From: Gammaproteobacteria bacterium | GTDB taxonomy: Bacteria > Pseudomonadota > Gammaproteobacteria > Pseudomonadales > Pseudohongiellaceae | Assembly: GCA_002684935.1 (NCBI GenBank) | Contig: NYWC01000065.1 | Location: 16,999 to 22,613 of the forward strand | Direction: 5' to 3' | Length of the DNA stretch: 5,615 bases | Part shown: positions 1-5,615 of the stretch, one piece after another | How positions within the stretch are numbered: the stretch's first letter is position 1 | Layout of the letters: every line of letters starts with the position of its first letter | Made by a program: the position numbers and the translations under genes | The notes under the pieces: generated by a model | Seen by the model: the letters and a program-made list of their open reading frames with translations, nothing else | What the model was told of the DNA's origin: nothing | Database searches by the model: none

Positions 1-125
1 AGGTAACTGTTTTCCTGACTGGGTTTGACCAACACTTCCTCAAATTCGAGCTGTTGCTCAATCATTACCGCCTTCACAATGTTGTAGTAGTTACTCAGCG
101 GCATACCGTACAATTTTAGCGCCAT
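1..125 (-). CDS. Glutathione S-transferase-like protein, N-terminal fragment (cut by left window edge)
   Basis: The minus strand reads from an ATG at 125-123 through 41 codons to the left edge with no stop. The peptide starts MALKLYGMPLSNYYNIVKAV and continues with a segment ending near PSQENSYL. This is the typical opening of a GST-fold protein: a first beta strand (KLYG), a loop with Pro, Ser and Asn (P9, S11, N12) where the glutathione-activating residue sits, a helix (IVKAVMIEQQ), and a second strand (FEEVLV). By family knowledge such proteins are about 200 residues long, have a thioredoxin-like N-domain and helical C-domain, and act in the cytoplasm on glutathione conjugates or peroxides. 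The cis-Pro and glutathione-binding residues lie outside the window, so the subclass and substrate cannot be given. It is transcribed divergently from the glycosyltransferase gene. A purine-rich stretch at 130-141 supports this start. Confidence 0.75.
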   Translation of the reverse strand, partial: MALKLYGMPLSNYYNIVKAVMIEQQLEFEEVLVKPSQENSY

Positions 126-129
126 GATT

Positions 130-141
130 CTTCCCTTCTCC
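130..141 (-). promoter_or_regulatory. Shine-Dalgarno region of the GST-like gene
   Basis: On the minus strand the bases just before the ATG read GGAGAAGGGAAGAATC. The AAGGGAAG part leaves about 5-7 bases to the start codon, and a GGAG lies slightly further upstream. This is a good ribosome-binding site and supports the start at 125. No convincing sigma70 promoter could be picked out in the rest of the 90-base divergent gap. Confidence 0.55.
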
Positions 142-215
142 AAGATCTCAACATCAACCAACGCCTCGCAAATTACTTGTTTGTGCGCTGCTTTGCAAAG
201 CCCAATGCTATTCGG

Positions 216-1382
216 ATGCCTGCGGTGACCAAACGAATCCTCTTGCTTTCGGCATACGACGCCGCCAGCCACAAATACTGGCGTCAGCAGTTACAGCATC
301 AGCTACCAGAATTCAATTGGACCCAGTTAGCCTTGCCTGCGCGACATTTCAACTGGCGCATACGCAGCAACGCCATGCAATTGGCAAGTCGGGAGTATGA
401 GCGACTCACTCAATCCCACGATCTGCTGATTGCCACGTCAATGGTGGATCTTGCGACCCTTAGAGGGCTGATACCAGATTTAGCTCAAATACCTTCGGTG
501 CTCTATTTTCATGAAAACCAGTTTGCCTATCCCGCCGGCCAACAGCGCAAAGAGAATGTAGAGCCTGTATTGGTGCCGCTATACAGCGTCTTATGTGCCG
601 AGCAAGTGGCATTCAACTCAGCTTTCAACCGAGCAAGCTGTATAGAGGGCGCCCTAGCTTTGTCAAAACGTTTACCTGAAGCGCTGCCAACACGCCTGTT
701 TGAGAAACTGGAAGCGAGCCTCGTGTTGCCGGTTCCGCTGGTGCCTCCGCCTGAATTCTTCGCTACACATCATCAGCATGAAAATATTGCGAGCGTAGGG
801 GAGTCGGCAACAGGGACCGAAGCGCTGGAAGTCGTGTGGAATCACCGCTGGGAGTACGATAAGGGGATTGGATTACTGGCTGAGATTGTGGCCCTGGTGC
901 AAAAGCAGGGACTGCCGATTCGTTTTCATATAGTCGGACAGCAGTTTCGAGATAAACCCCGGGGATTTTCTAAGATCGAGGTTAGCCTTGCGCAGATTAG
1001 CGAACAATCCGGAATCGCCCGTGGTGCCTTTGGCTATGTCAAAGACAGGGAAGACTACGAGCGGCTGCTAAAGAATGCGCACGTGGTGTTATCAACGGCT
1101 GACCATGATTTTCAGGGTCTTGCCGTGCAGGAAGCCTGTCTCGCCGGTTGTCAGGCGCTAGTACCCGACGCTCTGGTTTATCCTGAGTACATCCCCAAAC
1201 ATCAGCGTTTTGATGTGTACGAGGATATTCAAAAAACCGCGATAGGCGCAGTTGAAATTTTGGCGGCGAAAGTAAAGCAGATGCAGTCAGGCGAACTTTT
1301 GCCGCCGCCGAACCTCAGCGCATTTTGGGGGGAACCGGCACTGGCACCTTACCGGGATTTGATCAAGCGTCTAAGTCGCTAG
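216..1382 (+). CDS. GT4-like glycosyltransferase of the DUF3524/QTMAN family (putative tRNA-queuosine alpha-mannosyltransferase)
   Basis: This encodes about 388 residues. Near the N-terminus lie a strand and turn reading LLLSAYDAASHKYW (residues 9-22), then TSMVDLATLRGL (75-86) and YFHENQFAYP (97-106). These are hallmarks of the DUF3524/QTMAN N-terminal domain. The C-terminal half is a GT-B nucleotide-sugar domain with WNHRWEYDKG (208-217), FHIVGQQF (237-244) and HDFQGLAVQEA (297-307). That last block matches the GT4 E-x7-E motif, with Asp298 replacing the first Glu and Glu306 as the second. The human member GTDC1/QTMAN transfers mannose from GDP-mannose to queuosine in tRNA-Asp. For this bacterial member the acceptor and sugar are inferred only. 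There is no signal peptide or membrane segment, so it should be cytoplasmic. The ATG at 216 was chosen because it puts the first beta strand at the usual distance from the N-terminus. An in-frame TTG at 177 would add 13 residues, and a GTG at 225 is also possible. None has a good ribosome-binding site. Its stop overlaps the stop of the convergent mltD-like gene. Confidence 0.85.
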   Translation: MPAVTKRILLLSAYDAASHKYWRQQLQHQLPEFNWTQLALPARHFNWRIRSNAMQLASREYERLTQSHDLLIATSMVDLATLRGLIPDLAQIPSVLYFHENQFAYPAGQQRKENVEPVLVPLYSVLCAEQVAFNSAFNRASCIEGALALSKRLPEALPTRLFEKLEASLVLPVPLVPPPEFFATHHQHENIASVGESATGTEALEVVWNHRWEYDKGIGLLAEIVALVQKQGLPIRFHIVGQQFRDKPRGFSKIEVSLAQISEQSGIARGAFGYVKDREDYERLLKNAHVVLSTADHDFQGLAVQEACLAGCQALVPDALVYPEYIPKHQRFDVYEDIQKTAIGAVEILAAKVKQMQSGELLPPPNLSAFWGEPALAPYRDLIKRLSR

Positions 1383-3505
1383 TTAGCCTGTTCCAGCAGC
1401 GGGAAAACAATAGACTGGCCAATTTGAATACGGTTGAAATCCAGCTCCGGGTTGTATTGGCGAATCAACCAGATTGGCGAGGAATAGCGATTCCGGGCAA
1501 TGGCACCGATATTGTCGCCGCGACGCACTTGATAAGTTTCTACGCCCTGAATACGGTAACTAGCGAAGAAGTCTCGCTGCATGTTGGAATGAAATTCACG
1601 CCGCTCTCTCTCAAATTCGGCGATGGTGACGCTAGAGAATTCCAGTCGCAAGCGCTCTCCAATAATCACGGGGTCTCGATAAGCCATATTGTTTAGGCGC
1701 CGGATATCCCAGGCCCTGATACCCAGCCATTCTGCAAAGTGCCCAAGAGTCTCAGAGGCCTGAATCTCCACGGTGTCATTGCTGGCCACTGTGTAATCAG
1801 AAGGGTCGGCGGACAAAGATTCAACCAGTTGTTGCGCCACCTCAGTGTCATCCAGCTCAGGATCAACAGCTTCGGCAGTCTCTTCTACAGTCGTTACTTC
1901 AGAATTCATCTCCTGGTCGTCGGGCAGCACAGCAGCCGGAGGCAGCGACTCATCCATCAAAGCCAATTCTGTTGTGGATTCTTCCAGAATTATTGGCGGC
2001 GTAGGTGTGGGCTGCTCTCCTTCCGACTCGAAGCCTGGCAACCTCAAATCCTGTCCCGGATAGATGCGATTGCGATCAGCAATGCCATTCAGGCTGAGAA
2101 CTTCCTGCTCCGCCACACCAAAGCGGGCGGCGATTAGGGACACTGTGTCTCCGCGCCTTACTTGGTAACGACCATCTGCCGTGGCCTCCGCCTCCACCAC
2201 CATCTGACTGGTGTCGACGTTATCCTGCGGCAGAAGCAGACGCTGGCCAATAGAAATTCTATTGCGACTACGCAGCTGATTTAGAGCAACCAGTCGAGAG
2301 ACAGTGGTATCGAACCTTCGCGCAATGACCGAAAGGCTGTCTCCACGCTCGACCACATAAGCCACGTCGGGCGTTTGCACTGCAAATTTGTAGTCCATTG
2401 GGATCATGGCCAAGAGGTCACCACTGCTAACCGCAGCCGCGCGCACCTTGACTGGAAACCCCCTTGGTATGCGCTTGTTTCCCTCCCAGACAGCGGGTCG
2501 CAGCGCGGGGTTATCGGCACGCAACTGCTCCAGGCTAATACCTACCGAACGCGCAAACACTTCTGCGTCGATAAATGCATCTGCTTCTACTGTGGCAAAT
2601 TCAGGCGCCGGATTTAGCCGGAAATCCCCGAAGTACTGCTTGGCGCTGTTTTCCACATCCAAAACCGCAAGAAATTGGGCGTAGAAATTCCGCGAGGCGA
2701 AGCCAAAAGCGCGACCACGGTAGTTAGCCACGATGGTTTCGATATCCGCGGTGCCGGTCTCACGAACCGCCCTCGCAATTCCGCCAGCTCCGTGGTTGTA
2801 GGCAGTCAAGGCCAATGGCCAGGTGCCCAACACGGAATAGTTGTACTCCAACAGGCTCATTGCCGCGTTGGTTGCGATATAGGGATCCATGCGCTCATCA
2901 ACGATGTGATCGATACGCATAAAACGCAGTCCGGTGGCGCGGCCAAATTGCCACATACCTGCAGCGGCTGCGCTGGAATACGCACCGGGGTTAAACGAGG
3001 ATTCGACATGTGGCAAAACCGCCAACTCAATGGGGAGGCCTTTCTCTCTAATCACCTGATTGATGTGGCTGCGATAGGCACCAGAACGACGTAAACCACC
3101 GAGAAACCTGTCGGATTGGCCTAGCTGCCAGCGCACATTAGAAGCCGCTTCCTGCAGCGTCTCATTGCTGATGCCGGCCGGCCACAGCTCCAGAATTTCC
3201 TGCTGGCTTGCTGTCAGCCCGCTGCGCTTACCAGTGGCAAGGACCCTCAGGTCCTCCCTGATCCTGTTGCGTCTGTTTTCAATCTGGCGCCGGTCAAGCG
3301 GTAAGCTCGTATAGATAACCGAGAGGTGACGGGAGTCGTGAAGAAATCCGCTCTGGGTATCCACCTCGGTATAGACCCGGGTCCAGAACTGTACGGCTGA
3401 CTCCAATTCTGGCGGTCTTGGAAAAAGATTAGGTTCCTGGGCCGCTTCAGACAGAGGCAGCATCAGGAGCAAACTAAGTAGTGCTGTAGCTAACCGAAAA
3501 TTCAA
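1379..3505 (-). CDS. mltD: MltD-like membrane-bound or periplasmic lytic murein transglycosylase (GH23) with four LysM/LysM-like repeats
   Basis: This 708-residue enzyme should cleave the MurNAc-GlcNAc bond of peptidoglycan to give 1,6-anhydroMurNAc ends. Residues 1-22 are a signal peptide (hydrophobic ATALLSLLLMLPL, likely cut after SEA). The GH23/SLT domain spans about 147-265: catalytic Glu168 in LPHVESSFNP, GMWQFGRATG (183-192) and LTAYNHGAGG (233-242). Two clear LysM repeats follow (383-426 and 447-490, both with RGD near the start). After an acidic Pro/Thr/Glu-rich linker (about 491-570) comes a degenerate LysM-like unit (about 579-623), then a good C-terminal LysM (658-702). E. coli MltD has about 450 residues and two LysM repeats, so this protein is much longer. 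It contains no cysteine, so unlike E. coli MltD it cannot be a lipoprotein. The start is TTG: the frame has a TGA three codons upstream, and the next Met (residue 15) would destroy the signal peptide. A weak CAGG lies 10 bases upstream. It probably has its own promoter and not read-through from secF. Confidence 0.92.
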   Translation of the reverse strand: MNFRLATALLSLLLMLPLSEAAQEPNLFPRPPELESAVQFWTRVYTEVDTQSGFLHDSRHLSVIYTSLPLDRRQIENRRNRIREDLRVLATGKRSGLTASQQEILELWPAGISNETLQEAASNVRWQLGQSDRFLGGLRRSGAYRSHINQVIREKGLPIELAVLPHVESSFNPGAYSSAAAAGMWQFGRATGLRFMRIDHIVDERMDPYIATNAAMSLLEYNYSVLGTWPLALTAYNHGAGGIARAVRETGTADIETIVANYRGRAFGFASRNFYAQFLAVLDVENSAKQYFGDFRLNPAPEFATVEADAFIDAEVFARSVGISLEQLRADNPALRPAVWEGNKRIPRGFPVKVRAAAVSSGDLLAMIPMDYKFAVQTPDVAYVVERGDSLSVIARRFDTTVSRLVALNQLRSRNRISIGQRLLLPQDNVDTSQMVVEAEATADGRYQVRRGDTVSLIAARFGVAEQEVLSLNGIADRNRIYPGQDLRLPGFESEGEQPTPTPPIILEESTTELALMDESLPPAAVLPDDQEMNSEVTTVEETAEAVDPELDDTEVAQQLVESLSADPSDYTVASNDTVEIQASETLGHFAEWLGIRAWDIRRLNNMAYRDPVIIGERLRLEFSSVTIAEFERERREFHSNMQRDFFASYRIQGVETYQVRRGDNIGAIARNRYSSPIWLIRQYNPELDFNRIQIGQSIVFPLLEQAN

Positions 3506-3547
3506 AGCTTTTCAGCCTGTTATCTTGCTGGAGGGAAACCGGGGTAA

Positions 3548-3576
3548 ACCATACCAGCTATGTGCATACTCGCCAA
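3548..3576 (-). promoter_or_regulatory. Probable sigma70-type promoter of the mltD-like gene
   Basis: On the minus strand a -35 box TTGGCG (3576-3571, 4 of 6 consensus bases) and a -10 box TATGGT (3553-3548, 4 of 6) are separated by exactly 17 bases. The -10 box is preceded by TGG, which makes an extended -10 motif. Transcription would start near 3541 and leave a leader of about 35 bases before the TTG start at 3505. The position and spacing fit well, but this is a match by eye with no experimental support. Confidence 0.5.
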
Positions 3577-3602
3577 GAGTTTAGCCGGTCTACTGACTTG
3601 TA

Positions 3603-3653
3603 TCGCCGCACTACGTCGCAACTTTATCGGCGAAGCGTCGGAAAGATCGACGC
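3603..3653. repeat. Two adjacent inverted repeats in the secF-mltD gap
   Basis: The first inverted repeat is TCGCCG (3603-3608) with CGGCGA (3628-3633), a 6-base stem around a 19-base loop. The second is GCGTCG (3635-3640) with CGACGC (3648-3653), a perfect 6-base stem around a 7-base loop. The CGTCG at 3614-3618, inside the first loop, could also pair with CGACG at 3648-3652, so alternative folds exist. Neither stem is followed by a T-run on either strand, so they are not classical terminators. They lie upstream of the proposed mltD promoter and could be operator-like sites, part of the secF 3' end, or chance in a GC-rich stretch. Confidence 0.35.
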
Positions 3654-3738
3654 AGCGGCAGAATGATTGGCCAAGCATTAGAGCGGACTCGATGTTGTGC
3701 TAAAGCCGTCTGCTGTATGCGGGTCTAGAAAGCCACAG

Positions 3739-3761
3739 GATTGCCGCTTGCGACAGCAATC
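3739..3761 (-). terminator. Weak terminator-like hairpin after secF
   Basis: Starting 10 bases after the secF stop, the minus strand reads GATTGCTG, a 7-base loop TCGCAAG, then CGGCAATC. This is an 8-base-pair stem with one G-U pair. The bases that follow (CTGTGGCTTTCT) are only moderately U-rich, so an efficient intrinsic terminator is doubtful. It could instead act as a 3'-end stabilising hairpin. Its position directly behind the last gene of the secDF operon is the main support. Confidence 0.4.
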
Positions 3762-3770
3762 TTTCGGTAC

Positions 3771-4721
3771 TCAAAGCATACCGTCCAGCTCGGCGCCTTC
3801 CTTGATCGGAATCATGAGGTCTTCGCGGGTCACGTTCATATAAATAATGACGTTGGACGCAATGTAGATGGAGGAATAAGTACCAATGACTACGCCAATT
3901 ATCAGGGCAATAGCGAAGCCCTGGGTAGATTCTCCGCCGATAAACAGAATGGAGAACAGCACCAGCAAGGTCGTCAGTGAGGTAATCAGGGTGCGACTAA
4001 GGGTCTGATTAAGTGAAGTATTAACCATATCGATGGGAGAGCCCTTGCGCATGCGGCGAAAGTTTTCCCGGATGCGGTCCGAAACCACGATGGTATCGTT
4101 CAGGGAGTAACCAATAATGGCCAGTAACGCGGCTAGCGCATTGAGATTGAACTCCATTTGAAAGACTGAAAAGATACCAAGTGTAATGATCAGGTCATGC
4201 GCCAAGGCCACCACTGCGCCCACGGAAAACTTGAACTGGAAACGTACGGCGATGTACACCATGATAATACCCAGCGCAACCAGCATACCGAGTCCACCCT
4301 GCTCTGCCAGCTCTTCACCAACCTTAGCGCTGACATAGTCTGACCCCATGAGCATCACTTCACTGCTGCTTGCCTGCTGCAAGAGGCCAGCAATAACCTC
4401 ACCAACCCGGGCAGCTTCCTCGGCCTGATTGGTGTCGGCAATAGACTCGTCCACCGGCAACAGGATTCTGATATCACGGTCAGAACCAAACGTCACCACC
4501 ACCGCTTCGTTGTAACCGGCATCCTGCAGCACTTGATTGACCTGATCCAGGTCCACGGATTCCGAATAATTGATTCGTACCGATGTACCACTGGTGAAAT
4601 CAAGGCCGAAATTCAGCGAATTCGCCAATAGAGAAATTACCGACACAACGACGAGAAGAATGGAAATAGACGCCGCAATCTTACGTACGCCCATGAAATC
4701 GATTTCAGTCCTAGGGAGCAT
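3771..4721 (-). CDS. secF: Protein-export membrane protein SecF
   Basis: This 316-residue inner-membrane protein partners SecD. The complex uses the proton motive force to promote late steps of protein translocation through SecYEG. The length is close to E. coli SecF (323). TM1 lies at about 15-35, followed by GLDFTSGT (39-46) and a periplasmic domain to about 140. TM2-TM6 follow at about 141-160, 166-187, 191-212, 243-263 and 268-294. The conserved SLNDT motif in TM4 (206-210, with Asp209) and SRT (242-244) are present; charged residues in this region take part in proton transfer in studied SecDF proteins. Two positions differ from the form I expect: FTSGT for the usual FTGGT, and VVSDRIREN for the usual VVFDRIREN. 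The ATG start lies 12 bases after the secD stop and has a good Shine-Dalgarno sequence. It is the last gene of the operon and is followed by a weak hairpin. Confidence 0.97.
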   Translation of the reverse strand: MLPRTEIDFMGVRKIAASISILLVVVSVISLLANSLNFGLDFTSGTSVRINYSESVDLDQVNQVLQDAGYNEAVVVTFGSDRDIRILLPVDESIADTNQAEEAARVGEVIAGLLQQASSSEVMLMGSDYVSAKVGEELAEQGGLGMLVALGIIMVYIAVRFQFKFSVGAVVALAHDLIITLGIFSVFQMEFNLNALAALLAIIGYSLNDTIVVSDRIRENFRRMRKGSPIDMVNTSLNQTLSRTLITSLTTLLVLFSILFIGGESTQGFAIALIIGVVIGTYSSIYIASNVIIYMNVTREDLMIPIKEGAELDGML

Positions 4722-4726
4722 CAGAA

Positions 4727-4732
4727 TTCCTG
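4727..4732 (-). promoter_or_regulatory. Shine-Dalgarno sequence of secF
   Basis: The minus strand reads CAGGAA five bases before the secF ATG. It lies inside the 12-base gap after the secD stop codon, which fits coupled translation of secD and secF from one mRNA. Confidence 0.6.
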
Positions 4733-4733
4733 T

Positions 4734-5615
4734 TTAGCTGTTGGCCGGTGCTGCTTTGGCATATTTGCCGATGGAGAGCGCCTGCACCGTGCGACCTCCA
4801 TAAATCAAGTTGACGATGGCGCGCGTGCCTACAATAGCGGTAAACATGGAGGTTGCGATGCCAATCATCAGGGTCACCGCAAAGCCCTTCACCGGACCGG
4901 TACCAATCGTAAAGAGCACCACTGCCACCAGGAATGTCGTCAAGTTGGCATCGAGAATTGTTGTGAAGGCGCGGTTATAGCCTGCGTCAATTGCTTGCTG
5001 CGGCGAAATACCGTTGCCTAACTCCTCTCTGATTCGGGTAAAGATAAGGACATTGGCATCTACTGCCATGCCCACGGTCAAGACGATACCCACGATTCCC
5101 GGCAGAGTGAGCGTGGCACCGATCAGTGACATCACGGAAAAAATCAACAGGATGTTCATGATCAGAGCAGCATTGGCGGCAAGCCCAAACAGGCGGTAAT
5201 AGGCGAACATAAATAACACCACCAGGGCCGAGGCGATCTGCACACCACGAAACCCAGCCTCAAGGTTTTCACGACCCATAGATGGACCAATCACTGATTG
5301 CTCAACGATAGTCATCGGTGCCGCGAGGGAACCGGAAGAGATTAGCAGAGACAGATCATTCGCTTCCCTTGCTGTCAGACCGGTGATGACAAAAGTTCGG
5401 GGTAGTGCGGTTCGAATAGTGGCATGGCTAATGAGACGTTTCTCTTCGTAGAACTCGATCTCTTCAACTTCATTGCCGCCCTCATCCAGTGAGTTAATGG
5501 TACGCGACTTGGTTTCAATCAGCAGGATGTCCATATTGCGACCTACGTTTTCACGGGTTACCCGATTGATCTGATTGCCACCCTGGGCATCCAGGTTAAT
5601 CTGCACCTGGGGCAT
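4734..5615 (-). CDS. secD: Protein translocase subunit SecD, C-terminal part (cut by right window edge)
   Basis: About 293 codons of SecD are visible. The family is usually about 615 residues in gammaproteobacteria, so the first TM and much of the large periplasmic domain lie beyond the edge. The ATG at the very edge is probably an internal Met, because the peptide there (LDAQGGNQINRVTRENVG) aligns with the middle of E. coli SecD. Visible parts, in local numbering: the end of the periplasmic P1 region with IVEQSVIGPSMGREN (103-117), TM2 at about 125-143, TM3 and TM4 at about 145-195, and TM5-TM6 at about 218-272. TM4 carries LPGIVGIVLTVGMAVDANVL, including Asp186, equivalent to the proton-path Asp519 of E. 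coli SecD. GTGPVKGFAVTL and MFTAIVGTRAIVNLIYGG are nearly identical to the E. coli protein. It forms the translocation-assisting complex with SecF, whose gene starts 12 bases downstream. yajC and possibly tgt or queA would be expected upstream, outside the window. Confidence 0.97.
   Translation of the reverse strand: MPQVQINLDAQGGNQINRVTRENVGRNMDILLIETKSRTINSLDEGGNEVEEIEFYEEKRLISHATIRTALPRTFVITGLTAREANDLSLLISSGSLAAPMTIVEQSVIGPSMGRENLEAGFRGVQIASALVVLFMFAYYRLFGLAANAALIMNILLIFSVMSLIGATLTLPGIVGIVLTVGMAVDANVLIFTRIREELGNGISPQQAIDAGYNRAFTTILDANLTTFLVAVVLFTIGTGPVKGFAVTLMIGIATSMFTAIVGTRAIVNLIYGGRTVQALSIGKYAKAAPANS

Larger units (their letters stand above)
3506..3770. other. Intergenic region between secF and the mltD-like gene
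   Basis: These 265 bases carry no convincing gene. On the minus strand, in reading order, they hold a hairpin just after the secF stop (3739-3761), two adjacent inverted repeats (3635-3653 and 3603-3633), the probable mltD promoter (3548-3576) and a short leader. A 47-codon ATG frame on the plus strand (3560-3703) has no ribosome-binding site and no recognisable motif, so it is not called. I see no tRNA-like or riboswitch-like fold. Confidence 0.6.

Noticed and set aside
181..211. Possible plus-strand promoter TTGTGC with TGCTAT before the glycosyltransferase
   Set aside because: The spacing of 19 bases is poor, and the start of transcription would fall at or inside the start codon, so it is too weak to call.
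1325..3094. Several plus-strand open frames of 72-139 codons opposite the mltD-like gene
   Set aside because: They lie antisense to a gene with clear GH23 and LysM domains, show no recognisable domain, and are explained by the codon bias of the real gene.
3560..3703. A 47-codon ATG frame on the plus strand in the secF-mltD gap
   Set aside because: It has no Shine-Dalgarno sequence or recognisable motif, its composition looks random, and it overlaps the probable mltD promoter and the inverted repeats.
3741..3980. A 79-codon plus-strand frame overlapping the end of secF
   Set aside because: Most of it is antisense to the C-terminal coding region of secF, and the peptide has no family resemblance.
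5014..5199. A 61-codon plus-strand frame opposite secD
   Set aside because: It is fully antisense to the highly conserved TM region of SecD and is a shadow of it.
5613..5615. ATG at the right edge as the start of secD
   Set aside because: The peptide there matches the middle of SecD, and the N-terminal TM and most of the periplasmic domain are missing, so this is an internal Met at the window edge.

Overview
The window looks like an ordinary chromosomal stretch of a Gram-negative bacterium, most likely a gammaproteobacterium. The supports are a SecD C-terminal half and a SecF that follow the E. coli proteins closely, an MltD-type lytic transglycosylase with LysM repeats, and moderate GC content. 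I see no IS element, phage gene, CRISPR array, tRNA or rRNA, so this is housekeeping DNA and not an island.

Layout from left to right. Bases 1-125 (minus) hold the N-terminus of a glutathione S-transferase-like protein that runs off the left edge. A 90-base gap separates it from a divergent plus-strand gene (216-1382). That gene encodes a GT4-like glycosyltransferase of the DUF3524/QTMAN family, whose characterised human member mannosylates queuosine in tRNA. This gene converges on a large minus-strand gene (1379-3505) for a secreted MltD-like murein transglycosylase with a GH23 domain and four LysM or LysM-like repeats. The two stop codons share one palindromic CTAG. A 265-base non-coding stretch (3506-3770) holds a plausible mltD promoter, inverted repeats and a weak terminator-like hairpin after secF. 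The right part is the minus-strand secD-secF pair. secF is complete (3771-4721), and secD (4734 to the right edge) has only its C-terminal 293 codons or so in the window.

Functionally, SecD and SecF form the inner-membrane complex that uses the proton gradient to help pull proteins through SecYEG. The downstream MltD-like enzyme is itself an exported protein, has its own probable promoter, and would act on peptidoglycan. The glycosyltransferase is the least expected gene. In E. coli and many relatives, secDF lies directly behind the queuosine genes queA and tgt, so a possible queuosine-glycosylating enzyme a few kilobases from secDF is suggestive. No queuosine gene is visible in this window, however. 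Nothing here amounts to a clearly new multi-gene system.
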